The notes under the pieces: generated by a model
What the model was told of the DNA's origin: nothing
Database searches by the model: none
Seen by the model: only the letters and a program-made list of their open reading frames with translations
Assembly: GCF_030412915.1 (NCBI RefSeq)
Contig: NZ_JAUHJR010000013.1
Location: 1-32,711 of the forward strand
DNA: 32,711 bases
Direction of reading: 5' to 3'
DNA from: Nocardioides abyssi
Lineage (GTDB): Bacteria; Actinomycetota; Actinomycetes; Propionibacteriales; Nocardioidaceae
Part shown: positions 13,791-21,099 of the stretch, piece after piece
Numbering within the stretch: position 1 is the first letter of the stretch
How the letters are laid out: every line of letters begins with the position of its first letter
Program-made: the position numbers and the translations under genes

Positions 13791-14933
13791 GTGCCGGCCG
13801 GACGCCACCGGGACGACGATCTCCCACTCGGTGCCGAACGAGCCGGTCGAGAGCTCGGCCGTGCCGCCCAGGTCGGCGACCCGGCCGCGGATCGACTCGC
13901 TGACGCCCAGCCGACCCTCGGCGGCCGCCTGCTCGAGGCGTCCGGCGGGGATGCCGGGGCCCTCGTCGCGCACCGAGAGCTCCACCCGGTCGGCGAACGC
14001 CTCGAGCAGCACCCAGGCCGGCGCCTGCGGACCGACGTGGACCGCGACGTTGTCCAGGCAGGCCCCCACCACCGCGCACAGCTCGCGCACCACGTCGGCG
14101 GGCAGCTCGACCGGGGTGGCGGGCGCGGCCACGGTCACCGCCACCCGCGACTCCAGCCGGCCGAGCTCGGCCGCGAGGTCGAGGACCGCGTCGGACTCCC
14201 CCGGCCCCGCGACCGTGCGCTCCTGGGTGCGGATGAGCGTGCGCAGCCGCGACTCCTGCTCGCCGGCCAGCCGACCGAGCTCGGCCGCCTCCCCGCCGAG
14301 CTCCGCCCCGCGCCGCTGGACCAGCGAGAGGACCTGCAGCACGCCGTCGTGCACCGCCCGCGCCAGCCGCGCCCGCTCGGCGGCCGCCGCGGCCGTGCGC
14401 TCGGCCCGGTCGCGCTCGGCGGCCATCTGCTGCAGCGAGCCGCACATGAACCCGACGATCGGCCCGCCGATGACGATGAGGAAGACGTTCCCGTAGTTGG
14501 CCTGGGTGACCTCCTCGCGCACGAGCAGGTCGGTCGCGGCGAGCACCACCGCCGCCAGCAGCCCGCCGACCCAGCGGTAGCGGACCGCCCAGGCGAGCAG
14601 CGCGCCGGCGACCCAGAAGCCCGGCACGGTGGCGTTGAAGCCGTCGCCCTTGACCAGCGGCGTGACCGCGAGCAGGCCGACCGCCACGGCGAGGTCCGCG
14701 ACCAGCAGGCCGACGGTGCGGCGCCGGGGCGCGGCGTACGCCCACACGGCCAGGGCCGTCCAGGCGAGCATCACCAGCACGCAGATGACGCCCCCGACCG
14801 GGCGCTGGAAGTTGTCGGCGCGGTAGAAATTGAGCACCACCGCGTTGGCGAGCGTCACCCCGCGCAGCACCGCGAGCGCGCGGAACAGCCGGTCCTCGAC
14901 GGCGAGGCCGGCCGCCTCGGAGCCTGCGCTCAG
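13788..14933 (-). CDS. NarL-type sensor histidine kinase (MacS-like)
   Basis: About 381 aa. The N-terminal half has five or six membrane helices (residues about 20-165) with little extracellular sequence, then a HisKA_3 dimerisation domain with H195 in LARAVHDGVLQVLSLVQRRG. An HATPase domain follows, with ACLDNVAVHV (N box), DEGPGIP (G1) and LGVSESIRGRVADLGG (G2). It likely phosphorylates the LuxR regulator at 11494-12192. The start is unusual: no ATG or GTG precedes the conserved VEDRLFRALAVLR segment. A CTG at 14931-14933 overlaps the acyltransferase stop (CTGA) with AAGAAGG four bases upstream, and I use it. GTG at 14868-14870 would remove conserved residues. The overall form resembles actinobacterial MacS-type kinases. 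Confidence 0.88.
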   Translation of the reverse strand: MSAGSEAAGLAVEDRLFRALAVLRGVTLANAVVLNFYRADNFQRPVGGVICVLVMLAWTALAVWAYAAPRRRTVGLLVADLAVAVGLLAVTPLVKGDGFNATVPGFWVAGALLAWAVRYRWVGGLLAAVVLAATDLLVREEVTQANYGNVFLIVIGGPIVGFMCGSLQQMAAERDRAERTAAAAAERARLARAVHDGVLQVLSLVQRRGAELGGEAAELGRLAGEQESRLRTLIRTQERTVAGPGESDAVLDLAAELGRLESRVAVTVAAPATPVELPADVVRELCAVVGACLDNVAVHVGPQAPAWVLLEAFADRVELSVRDEGPGIPAGRLEQAAAEGRLGVSESIRGRVADLGGTAELSTGSFGTEWEIVVPVASGRH

Positions 14934-15667
14934 GACGCCTTCTTCTGCTCGCCGGCCTGCTCGCGCTCGGCCCGCTCGGCCTTCTTCGCCTCGGCGTCGG
15001 CCTTCTTGGCCTGGGCGGCGTAGGTGTCGACGTACTCCTGGCCCGAGAGCCGCATGATCTCGTACATGATCTCGTCGGTCACCGAGCGCAGGATGTAGCG
15101 GTCGTTGCTCATCCCCTCGTAGCGGGAGAAGTCCAGCGGCGTGCCGAACCGGACGACCGGCCGGGTGAAGGTGCCGAAGGTCTTGCCCGGGGGCGCCACC
15201 ACGTCGGTGCCGACGACGGCGACCGGGATGACCGGCACGCCGGTCTCCAGCGCGAGCCGGGCGACGCCGGTCTTGCCGCGGTAGAGGCGGCCGTCGTGGC
15301 TGCGCGTGCCCTCGGGGTAGATGCCGAACAGCCCGCCCTCGGCGAGGATCCGCTTGGCCGCGGTGAGCGCGCCCTCGGCCGCGCTGGCGCCGCCGCGGTC
15401 GATCGGCACCTGGCCGGCGCCGGAGAAGAACTGCTTCTGGAACCAGCCCTTGATGCCGGGGGTGGTGAAGTACTCCGCCTTCGCCACGAACGTCACGCGC
15501 CGCGGCAGCGTGAGCGGCATGAACAGCCAGTCGGCGTACGACAGGTGGTTGCTCGCCAGGATCGCCGGGCCCTCGTCGGGCACGTTCTCCGCGCCGGCGA
15601 CCTGCGGGCGGAAGATCACCCGGAGGAACGGGCCGAGGGCCACCCACTTGAGGAACCAATAGAACAC
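14930..15667 (-). CDS. plsC: 1-acyl-sn-glycerol-3-phosphate acyltransferase
   Basis: Transfers a fatty acyl group to lysophosphatidic acid in phospholipid synthesis, at the membrane. Catalytic motif NHLSYADW (H41, D46) and the FGIYPEGTRS substrate-binding motif are both present, with QVPIDRGG between them. The C-terminus ends in a charged Lys/Glu/Ala tail (about residues 215-245) expected to be helical. I prefer the GTG at 15665-15667 because GGAAGG lies eight bases upstream; a GTG at 15676 would have no spaced ribosome binding site. A minus-strand TAGGGT box at 15704-15709 gives a leader of about 30 bases. The stop overlaps the kinase start. The orthologous region in mycobacteria (Rv2182c) also lies near aroG. 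Confidence 0.91.
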   Translation of the reverse strand: MFYWFLKWVALGPFLRVIFRPQVAGAENVPDEGPAILASNHLSYADWLFMPLTLPRRVTFVAKAEYFTTPGIKGWFQKQFFSGAGQVPIDRGGASAAEGALTAAKRILAEGGLFGIYPEGTRSHDGRLYRGKTGVARLALETGVPVIPVAVVGTDVVAPPGKTFGTFTRPVVRFGTPLDFSRYEGMSNDRYILRSVTDEIMYEIMRLSGQEYVDTYAAQAKKADAEAKKAERAEREQAGEQKKAS

Positions 15668-15703
15668 GCGGCGCACCTTCCACGACCCGGCCCGGACGGG
15701 GCA

Positions 15704-15719
15704 ACCCTAGACCTACAGT
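15704..15719. promoter_or_regulatory. Back-to-back -10 boxes for plsC and hydrolase
   Basis: TAGGGT on the minus strand (15704-15709) points to plsC, and TACAGT on the plus strand (15714-15719) lies six bases before the hydrolase ATG at 15726. The hydrolase is probably leaderless; plsC has a short leader. Confidence 0.45.
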
Positions 15720-15725
15720 GCCGCC

Positions 15726-16496
15726 ATGACGATCCACCCGCTGGCCGCTCCCCTGTCCGTCCCCGCGCGCCCCGAGCTGACCGGTGGCCGCCGCGTCGCC
15801 GTGCTGCTCAGCCACGGGTTCACCGGGCAGCCGGCGTCGATCAAGCCGTGGGCCGAGGCGGTCGCCGAGCAGGGGTACGCCGTGGAGGTGCCGCGGCTGC
15901 CCGGGCACGGCACGAGCTGGCAGGACTGCAACACCACGACCTGGGACGACTGGTACGCCGAGCTGTCGCGCGCCTTCGCCGACCTGCGGCGCGAGCACGA
16001 CGCGGTCGTCGTCGGTGGCCTGTCGATGGGCGGCGCGCTGACCCTGCGGCTCGCCGCCGACCACGGCGACGCCGTCGCGGGCGTGGTCGTGGTCAACCCG
16101 GCCGTCGCGACCGGTCGGAAGGACGTCAAGCTGCTGCCGGTGCTCAAGCACCTCGTCGGGTCCTTCCCCGGCATCGCCAACGACATCAAGAAGCCCGGTG
16201 TCGAGGAGCACGGCTACACCCGGACGCCGCTGAAGGCCGCGCACTCGATGTTCAGCGCGTGGCCGCGCCTGGTCGCGGACCTGCCGCGGGTCACCGCCCC
16301 GCTGCTCTACCTGCGCTCGGACGTCGACCACGTCGTCGACGGGCTCACCGAGCCGCTGGTCACCTCGCGGGTGGGCTCGCGCGACGTCACCCGCGTGGCG
16401 CTGCCGGAGAGCTACCACGTCGCGACGCTCGACCACGACCTCCCGACGATCGTCGAGGAGACCGCGGCGTTCGTGAAGCGGGTCACCGCCGCGTAG
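15726..16496 (+). CDS. Alpha/beta hydrolase, carboxylesterase/monoacylglycerol lipase type
   Basis: 256 aa with the alpha/beta hydrolase pattern: LLSHGFTGQP (residues 28-36, oxyanion-hole HGFTG), PGHGTSW (59-65), nucleophile S100 in GGLSMGG, acid D199 or D201 in YLRSDVDHVV, and H231 in ESYHVATLDHD. The HGF(T/S)G, LPGHG and SYHVATLDxD features match Est30-like carboxylesterases and bacterial monoacylglycerol lipases. No signal peptide, so cytoplasmic. The ATG at 15726 is leaderless by its spacing to TACAGT. It is followed after 10 bases by a small membrane-protein gene and is divergent from plsC, so a role in lipid turnover would fit the context. Confidence 0.9.
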   Translation: MTIHPLAAPLSVPARPELTGGRRVAVLLSHGFTGQPASIKPWAEAVAEQGYAVEVPRLPGHGTSWQDCNTTTWDDWYAELSRAFADLRREHDAVVVGGLSMGGALTLRLAADHGDAVAGVVVVNPAVATGRKDVKLLPVLKHLVGSFPGIANDIKKPGVEEHGYTRTPLKAAHSMFSAWPRLVADLPRVTAPLLYLRSDVDHVVDGLTEPLVTSRVGSRDVTRVALPESYHVATLDHDLPTIVEETAAFVKRVTAA

Positions 16497-16499
16497 CCT
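16494..16499 (+). promoter_or_regulatory. -10 box overlapping hydrolase stop codon
   Basis: TAGCCT begins at the TAG stop of the hydrolase and ends seven bases before the GTG at 16507. It would drive a leaderless transcript of the small membrane-protein gene. Confidence 0.4.
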
Positions 16500-16506
16500 C
16501 GTCCTC

Positions 16507-16950
16507 GTGCAGCGCGACGACGAGGACGACGTCTGGCGCTCGATCGTCGAGAACTACGGCGACCGTCCGACGCTCGACGACGAGCCGGCCGAGCCGGAGC
16601 TCCCCGAGCCGGAGCCCGAGCCCGATCGGCCGACGGCGTTCGCCGGCGCCTCGGCGTACGACGTGCCGCTGCCGCAGGACCCGGAGAGCGACCTGGCCCG
16701 GTCGGCCGACGAGCGCTTCGTGCCGCCCGTGCCGCCGCCGGTCCCGCGCCCGCGGGGTCTCCGCGGCGCGGCCTGGCTCGGGGTGTTCGGCGCCCCGGCG
16801 GTGCTGCTGCTGGCGCTCGTGCTGAGCATCGGGCTGCCGCGCTTCGTGAGCCTGCTGCTCGTGGCCTCGTTCGTCGCCGGGTTCGTCTTCCTGGTGGTGC
16901 AGATGCCGCGCGGTCCCCGCGACCCGTGGGACGACGGCGCGCAGGTCTAG
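16507..16950 (+). CDS. Small membrane protein with acidic, proline-rich N-terminus
   Basis: 147 aa of unknown function. Residues 1-90 are acidic and proline-rich, including repeated (E/P)EPE units and a PPVPPPVPRPRG linker, and should be cytoplasmic and disordered. Two membrane helices follow at about 91-111 (LGVFGAPAVLLLALVLSIGLP) and 112-133 (FVSLLLVASFVAGFVFLVV), then a short charged tail. I recognise it only as a type of conserved hypothetical found in related actinobacteria. GTG start at 16507. Its TAG stop shares the palindrome CTAG (16947-16950) with the stop of the convergent ROK kinase gene. Confidence 0.72.
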   Translation: MQRDDEDDVWRSIVENYGDRPTLDDEPAEPELPEPEPEPDRPTAFAGASAYDVPLPQDPESDLARSADERFVPPVPPPVPRPRGLRGAAWLGVFGAPAVLLLALVLSIGLPRFVSLLLVASFVAGFVFLVVQMPRGPRDPWDDGAQV

Positions 16951-17915
16951 GACCAGATCCGGCCGGCCCGGTGCTCGGCGTCCCGCGCGAGGATCGCGCC
17001 GCCGACGACGCCGGCCTCGGGGCCGAAGCGGGCCCGGACGACCTGCGGGACGTCGCGGTGCGCCGCGCCGACCAGCGACCGCGCCAGCGCCCGGCGGGCC
17101 GGCTCGAGCAGCAGGTCGCCGGCCGCAGACACACCGCCGCCGATGACCACCAGGTCGGGGTCGAGGGCGGCGACGAGGTTGGCGACGCCGACGCCCAGCC
17201 AGTCGCCGACGGAGGCGAACGCGCCCAGGGCGACCCGGTCACCCCGGACCGCGGCGTCGGTGACCATCGGTCCGGTCAGGGTCTCGGGGTCGCCGTCGCA
17301 GGCCTGCTCGAGCACGGTGGGCTCAGCACCGATCCGGGCGCGGGCGTGGCGGACGAGGGCGTTGCCGCTGGCGTACTGCTCCCAGCAGCCCGCACCGCCG
17401 CACTCGCAGGGCCGCCCCTCGGGCACGACCTGGGCGTGGCCGAACTCGCCGGCCATGCCGTTGCGACCGCGGCGCACCCGCCCGTCGAGCACCAGGGCGC
17501 CGCCGATGCCGGTGCCCATCGTGACCAGCACGACGTCGGCGACCCCGCGGCCGGCGCCGAGGGTGGCCTCCGCCAGGACGGCGCAGTTGGCGTCGTTGTC
17601 GAGGGCGACCGGGGTGCCCCAGCGCTCCTCCAGCCGGGCGCGCACGTCCTCGCCCTGCCAGGGCAGGTGCGGGGCGAACATCACGCGCTCCCCCGCGGCG
17701 TCGACGAACCCGGCTGCGGCCAGCCCGACGCCGTCGACCGGACGACCGCCGGCGACCTCCGCGACGGCCTCGGTCAGCGCCTGCTCGACGAGGGCGGTGT
17801 CGACGCGCCGACCGGGCGTGGAGCGGCGGGCCGTGCGCAGGACGGTGCCGTCGGGGTCGACCTCGGCGGCGAGCACCTTGGTCCCGCCGACGTCGACGCC
17901 GATGTGCAGGCTCAC
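16947..17915 (-). CDS. ROK-family sugar kinase (glucokinase-like), second copy
   Basis: 322 aa. ATP-binding GVDVGGTKVLAAEVD at the N-terminus, catalytic D in LDNDANCAV, VTMGTGIGGALVLDG, then the ROK signature with E-x-G-H zinc ligand (GEFGHAQVVPEG) and CECGGAGCWEQYASG for zinc. No helix-turn-helix, so it is a kinase rather than a ROK repressor. It probably phosphorylates glucose or a related hexose. GTG start at 17913-17915 is 31 bases after the stop of the other ROK gene, to which it is similar throughout, pointing to an old tandem duplication. It is the last gene of the five-gene minus-strand operon. Confidence 0.9.
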   Translation of the reverse strand: MSLHIGVDVGGTKVLAAEVDPDGTVLRTARRSTPGRRVDTALVEQALTEAVAEVAGGRPVDGVGLAAAGFVDAAGERVMFAPHLPWQGEDVRARLEERWGTPVALDNDANCAVLAEATLGAGRGVADVVLVTMGTGIGGALVLDGRVRRGRNGMAGEFGHAQVVPEGRPCECGGAGCWEQYASGNALVRHARARIGAEPTVLEQACDGDPETLTGPMVTDAAVRGDRVALGAFASVGDWLGVGVANLVAALDPDLVVIGGGVSAAGDLLLEPARRALARSLVGAAHRDVPQVVRARFGPEAGVVGGAILARDAEHRAGRIWS

Positions 17916-17946
17916 GGGCCGGTCCGCCGCGGCCGTCTCGGCCGGC

Positions 17947-18888
17947 TCACCGGCGCGCGAGGTCGGCGGCGCCGATGAGGCCGGCGCGGTTGCCCAGGGT
18001 GGCGCGCCGGATCTCCAGCGTCGGGCGGTGCCCGCGGGCGGGGAGCTCGGCGACGAAGGCGGTACGGATCGGGCCGAGCAGCAGCTCACCGGCCTCGCTC
18101 ACCCCGCCGCCGATGACGACGACAGCGGGGTCGAGCACCGCGGTGAGCGAGGCGATGCCCTCGCCCAGCCAGCGGCCGAGCTCGGCGAGCTGGCCGACCG
18201 CGAACGGGTCGCCCGCCCGCGCCGCCTCGGTGATGAGCGGACCGGTGATGCCGGCCGGGTCACCGCCGGCCCGCTCGAGCAGGCCGCGGGCCGCGGGGTT
18301 GGCGGTGACCGCCTCGGCCCGCGCGTCGCGCACGAGCGCCGACCCGCTGGCGTACTGCTCGAAGCACCCGCGGTTGCCGCAGCCGCAGCGGATGCCGTCG
18401 GGCACCACGCGCATGTGGCCGATCTCGGCGCCCGCGCCGAACGCGCCGCGGTGCAGCAGCCCGTCGAGCACGATGCCGCCGCCGATGCCGGTGCCGACGG
18501 TGACCAGCAGCAGGTCGTCGACGTCGTGGCCGGCGCCGAAGGCGAACTCGCCCCAGGCGGCGGCGTTGGCGTCGTTCTCGACCACGACCGGCAGCTGGAC
18601 GCGCGCCTCCAGCTCGGCCTTGAGCGGTACGTCGCGCCAGGCGATGTTGGGCGCGAACATCACCACCGCGCGGGCCTTGTCCACGTAGCCCGCCGCCCCG
18701 ACGCCGACCGCCGTGATCTCGTGGCGGGTGCGCAGCTCGGCGACCAGCCCCGCGATCGCGTCCTCGATCGCCTCGGCGTCGGTCGCCGGCGACTCCACCC
18801 GCAGCTCCTCGAGGACCGTGCCCTCGGTGTCCACCACGCCGCCGGCGATCTTCGTCCCGCCGACGTCCACGCCACACGTGAGCGTCAT
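17947..18888 (-). CDS. glk: ROK-family glucokinase
   Basis: 313 aa, close to actinobacterial ROK glucokinases such as GlkA of Streptomyces. Seen: CGVDVGGTKIAGGVVD (residues 5-20), VENDANAAAWGEFAFGAGH, VTVGTGIGGGIVLDG, EIGHMRVVPDG with the zinc-ligand His, CGCGNRGCFEQYASGSALVR, and VVIGGGVSEAG near the end. It produces glucose 6-phosphate; in Streptomyces the enzyme also serves carbon catabolite repression. ATG at 18886-18888 overlaps the stop of the DUF5304-like gene by four bases. The neighbouring 322-aa paralogue is more diverged. Confidence 0.92.
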   Translation of the reverse strand: MTLTCGVDVGGTKIAGGVVDTEGTVLEELRVESPATDAEAIEDAIAGLVAELRTRHEITAVGVGAAGYVDKARAVVMFAPNIAWRDVPLKAELEARVQLPVVVENDANAAAWGEFAFGAGHDVDDLLLVTVGTGIGGGIVLDGLLHRGAFGAGAEIGHMRVVPDGIRCGCGNRGCFEQYASGSALVRDARAEAVTANPAARGLLERAGGDPAGITGPLITEAARAGDPFAVGQLAELGRWLGEGIASLTAVLDPAVVVIGGGVSEAGELLLGPIRTAFVAELPARGHRPTLEIRRATLGNRAGLIGAADLARR

Positions 18889-19298
18889 CCCTCGTCCTCC
18901 GGCCAGTCGTCGACCCCGTCGTCGGGGTCCAGGTCGATCCGTTCCACCCCGGCGGCGCCCTCCGGGGGCCGCCGGTCGTCGGGCACCGCGGTCGCCATGG
19001 CCTCCGCGGCGGCCTGCAGCAGCGAGGACGCCGCCGCGGCCAGGTGCGCGCGCACCTCGGGGCTGGTCCGGCGCACGGCATGCACCGCGCGGCACACCGG
19101 GCACCACGTGCACTCGGGGGCACCGGTCGCCAGGTGCTCCTCCGCGCCGCGGGCGGCCGCGGCCGCCTGCGCGGCGAAGCCCGCGAAGCCGCCCACCCCG
19201 GCGCCCTGGTCCTGGGCCCAGTCGCCCAGCGCGCCGAACAACTTGGCGGCCTCCTCGGCGACGCTGCCGACGTCCGGGTCCTCGTGCTGGTCGCTCAT
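18885..19298 (-). CDS. DUF5304-like protein with cysteine cluster
   Basis: 137 aa, soluble. A C-x2-C-x2-C-x3-H cluster (CTWCPVCRAVH, about residues 63-73) looks like a small metal site or zinc ribbon half. It is followed by the helix RRTSPEVRAHLAAAASSLLQAAAEAM and an acidic Asp/Glu-rich tail. The arrangement matches the actinobacterial DUF5304 family, which lies between ArsA and glucokinase genes in many genomes, as here. Function is not known. ATG at 19296-19298 has a strong GGGGGAG site six or seven bases upstream and overlaps the ArsA stop (ATGA); its own stop overlaps the glk start. Confidence 0.8.
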   Translation of the reverse strand: MSDQHEDPDVGSVAEEAAKLFGALGDWAQDQGAGVGGFAGFAAQAAAAARGAEEHLATGAPECTWCPVCRAVHAVRRTSPEVRAHLAAAASSLLQAAAEAMATAVPDDRRPPEGAAGVERIDLDPDDGVDDWPEDEG

Positions 19299-20503
19299 GC
19301 GCTCTCCCCCTCGGGCTGGCCCGAGCCGGCCCGGCCCGCTGCCGGCTGGCGGAAGCGGACCTGCAGCTCGCCGCCGTCGACCCGGGCGCCGGCGACCTCG
19401 AGGCGCGCCAGGCCCGCGGGCAGGGTGACCACGCGGCGGTAGGAGCCGACGGTCACGACCAGCTCGTCGTGCTTGCGGACCAGGTCGACGTCGGCGCGGG
19501 TCGCCAGCGGGAGCCGCAGCCGCAGCACCGTCGCGTCACCGGTGCGCACGACGCGGAACGGCCCCTCACCGGCCCGGACCGCGAGCGGGTCGTCGGCGGC
19601 GTACACGTCGGTGGCGAGCTCGCGCAGCGCCTCGACCCCGACCGGCTCGGCCGCGCGGTAGCCCGAGCGCCACACCGGCAGCCCGACGAACGACGCCTCG
19701 ACCTCGGCGAGCACGCGGCGCTGGGCCTCGACCCAGCCCGCGCGCCAGTCGTCGGCGCCGTCGTCGGGGAAGACCCGGTTGGCGACGACCCCGTCGACGC
19801 GGTAGCCGTATAGCGAGAGGGTGGTCCAGCTGCGGCGGGCCTCGGCGACCACGACGTTCTCGGGGGTGAGCACGAGGCGGACGGTCGCGTCGGGCCCCTG
19901 GAGCAGCGCGCGGACCTCGTCGAGCTCGGCGTGCAGCCGCTCGACCGCCTCGAAGACCGAGCCGCCCGGCATCGGGACGCCGGCGGCCCGCGAGAGCACC
20001 GGCTTCAGCGCCTTGACCACGCGGGCCTGGACGGGGAGGACGCGCTGCATGTACCACCCCAGCGCCTCGGGCAGCGCGAGCAGGCGCAGGGTCTCCGCAG
20101 TCGGCGCGCAGTCGACCACGACCACGTCCCAGGCACCGGAGAGCACCTGCAGGCGCAGCTCGAGGAGCGCCAGCACCTCCTCAGCGCCGGGCAGGACGGT
20201 CAGCTCCTCGGCCGCGAGCCGGTCGACGCCGGCGCTGTCGAGGACGGAGAGGAGGTAGCCCTGCACCTCGGCCCACGACTGCTGGAACCGCAGCTGCGCG
20301 TCGACCTGCTGGACGAAGAGGTCGTCGGCGACCTCGGTCGGCTCCGGGCCGACCTCGACGCCGAAGGCGTCGCCGAGCGAGTGGGCCGCGTCGGTGGAGA
20401 GCAGGAGGGTGCGGTGGCCCGCGGCGGCCGCGAGCGCGGCCGTGCCGGACGCGACCGTGGACTTGCCGACGCCGCCCTTGCCGGTCAGGAGGAGGATGCG
20501 CAT
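19295..20503 (-). CDS. ArsA/Get3-type ATPase with HSP20-like C-terminal domain
   Basis: 402 aa P-loop ATPase of the ArsA/Get3 (deviant Walker) class. Walker A is GKGGVGKST (residues 8-16), switch I STDAAHSLGDAF (36-47), switch II DCAPTAETLRLL (131-142). The last 85 or so residues (PFRVVRTGDATVLRLRLP to ELQVRFRQP) look like the ArsA_HSP20 small beta domain found in bacterial family members. The only cysteine is C132 in the switch region, so the three arsenite-binding cysteines of ArsA are absent and arsenite export is unlikely. A chaperone or targeting role is more plausible. The orthologue in M. tuberculosis (Rv2184c) likewise lies next to an SRPBCC gene and near fadD15. Confidence 0.9.
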   Translation of the reverse strand: MRILLLTGKGGVGKSTVASGTAALAAAAGHRTLLLSTDAAHSLGDAFGVEVGPEPTEVADDLFVQQVDAQLRFQQSWAEVQGYLLSVLDSAGVDRLAAEELTVLPGAEEVLALLELRLQVLSGAWDVVVVDCAPTAETLRLLALPEALGWYMQRVLPVQARVVKALKPVLSRAAGVPMPGGSVFEAVERLHAELDEVRALLQGPDATVRLVLTPENVVVAEARRSWTTLSLYGYRVDGVVANRVFPDDGADDWRAGWVEAQRRVLAEVEASFVGLPVWRSGYRAAEPVGVEALRELATDVYAADDPLAVRAGEGPFRVVRTGDATVLRLRLPLATRADVDLVRKHDELVVTVGSYRRVVTLPAGLARLEVAGARVDGGELQVRFRQPAAGRAGSGQPEGESA

Positions 20504-20511
20504 CCGCCGCG

Positions 20512-20946
20512 TCAGCGCGACTCGACGCGCTTCTTCAGGCCCTTCAGCGCCGTGTCGATCAGGATCTTCTCGCCCTTGCGCTTGAGCATGCCGATGAGCG
20601 GGATCGAGACGTCGAGGGCCAGCCGGTAGGTCACCTCGGTCGAGCCGCCCAGGTCGCGCAGCACGTAGGCGCCGTCGAGCGCACGCAGCATCTTGCCCTC
20701 GACGAGGGTCCAGGTGACCTGGCGGTCGCCGTCCCAGGTGTACTCGAGGGTGTACTCGTCCTTGATCGGCGAGACGTCGAGCACGAAGAACACCCGCTCG
20801 GCACGGCCGTCGGCACCGGTCGAGACGACGTCGGCGGTCTGCACGCCCTTGGCCCAGGCGGGGTACGCCGCGAAGTCGGCGATCACTGCCATGACGTCGG
20901 CCGGGGCGGCGTCGACGGTGATCGACGACGTGGTCTGTTCGGCCAT
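20512..20946 (-). CDS. SRPBCC-family (START-like) protein
   Basis: 144 aa, a single START/Bet v1-like fold that usually binds a hydrophobic ligand. SSITVDAAPADVMAVIADFAAYPAWAKGVQTADV at the N-terminus is the typical SRPBCC opening (ADFAAYPxW), and the long C-terminal helix KRKGEKILIDTALKGLKKRVES lines the pocket. Corresponds in context to Rv2185c of mycobacteria. First gene of the operon SRPBCC-arsA-DUF5304-glk-ROK; only 8 bases separate it from arsA. ATG at 20944-20946 has GGGGAG seven bases upstream. A TACGCT box (minus strand, 21006-21011) may be the operon -10. The ligand is unknown; acyl or lipid species would fit the divergent acyl-CoA ligase. Confidence 0.88.
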   Translation of the reverse strand: MAEQTTSSITVDAAPADVMAVIADFAAYPAWAKGVQTADVVSTGADGRAERVFFVLDVSPIKDEYTLEYTWDGDRQVTWTLVEGKMLRALDGAYVLRDLGGSTEVTYRLALDVSIPLIGMLKRKGEKILIDTALKGLKKRVESR

Positions 20947-21005
20947 GGCGGGGCTCCCCGGGGGACACGGTGGGTGGGCTGGCCCGACGGGCGGGCCGAT
21001 GCGGC

Positions 21006-21047
21006 AGCGTACCGGATGGGAGGCCTCTCCTCGGGCGGCGGTAGCCT
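21006..21047. promoter_or_regulatory. Divergent promoters of SRPBCC operon and acyl-CoA ligase
   Basis: TACGCT on the minus strand (21006-21011) lies about 60 bases before the SRPBCC start. TAGCCT on the plus strand (21042-21047) lies about 52 bases before the ligase GTG. Both genes have good Shine-Dalgarno sites, in line with leadered transcripts. -35 elements are not clear. Confidence 0.4.
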
Positions 21048-21099
21048 GCGACGCGGCGTCCGACCGGGCGTCCGAAGCGACGTGTCCGGAGGAGCAAGC

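Noticed and set aside
19295-20503. Arsenic resistance function
   Set aside because: No arsenite-binding cysteines and no ArsB, ArsC, ArsD or ArsR gene nearby.
20974-21099. A longer N-terminus for the acyl-CoA ligase
   Set aside because: The extra 42 codons are not family-like, while GTG at 21100 has GGAGGA at ideal spacing and begins the conserved REFSTP sequence.
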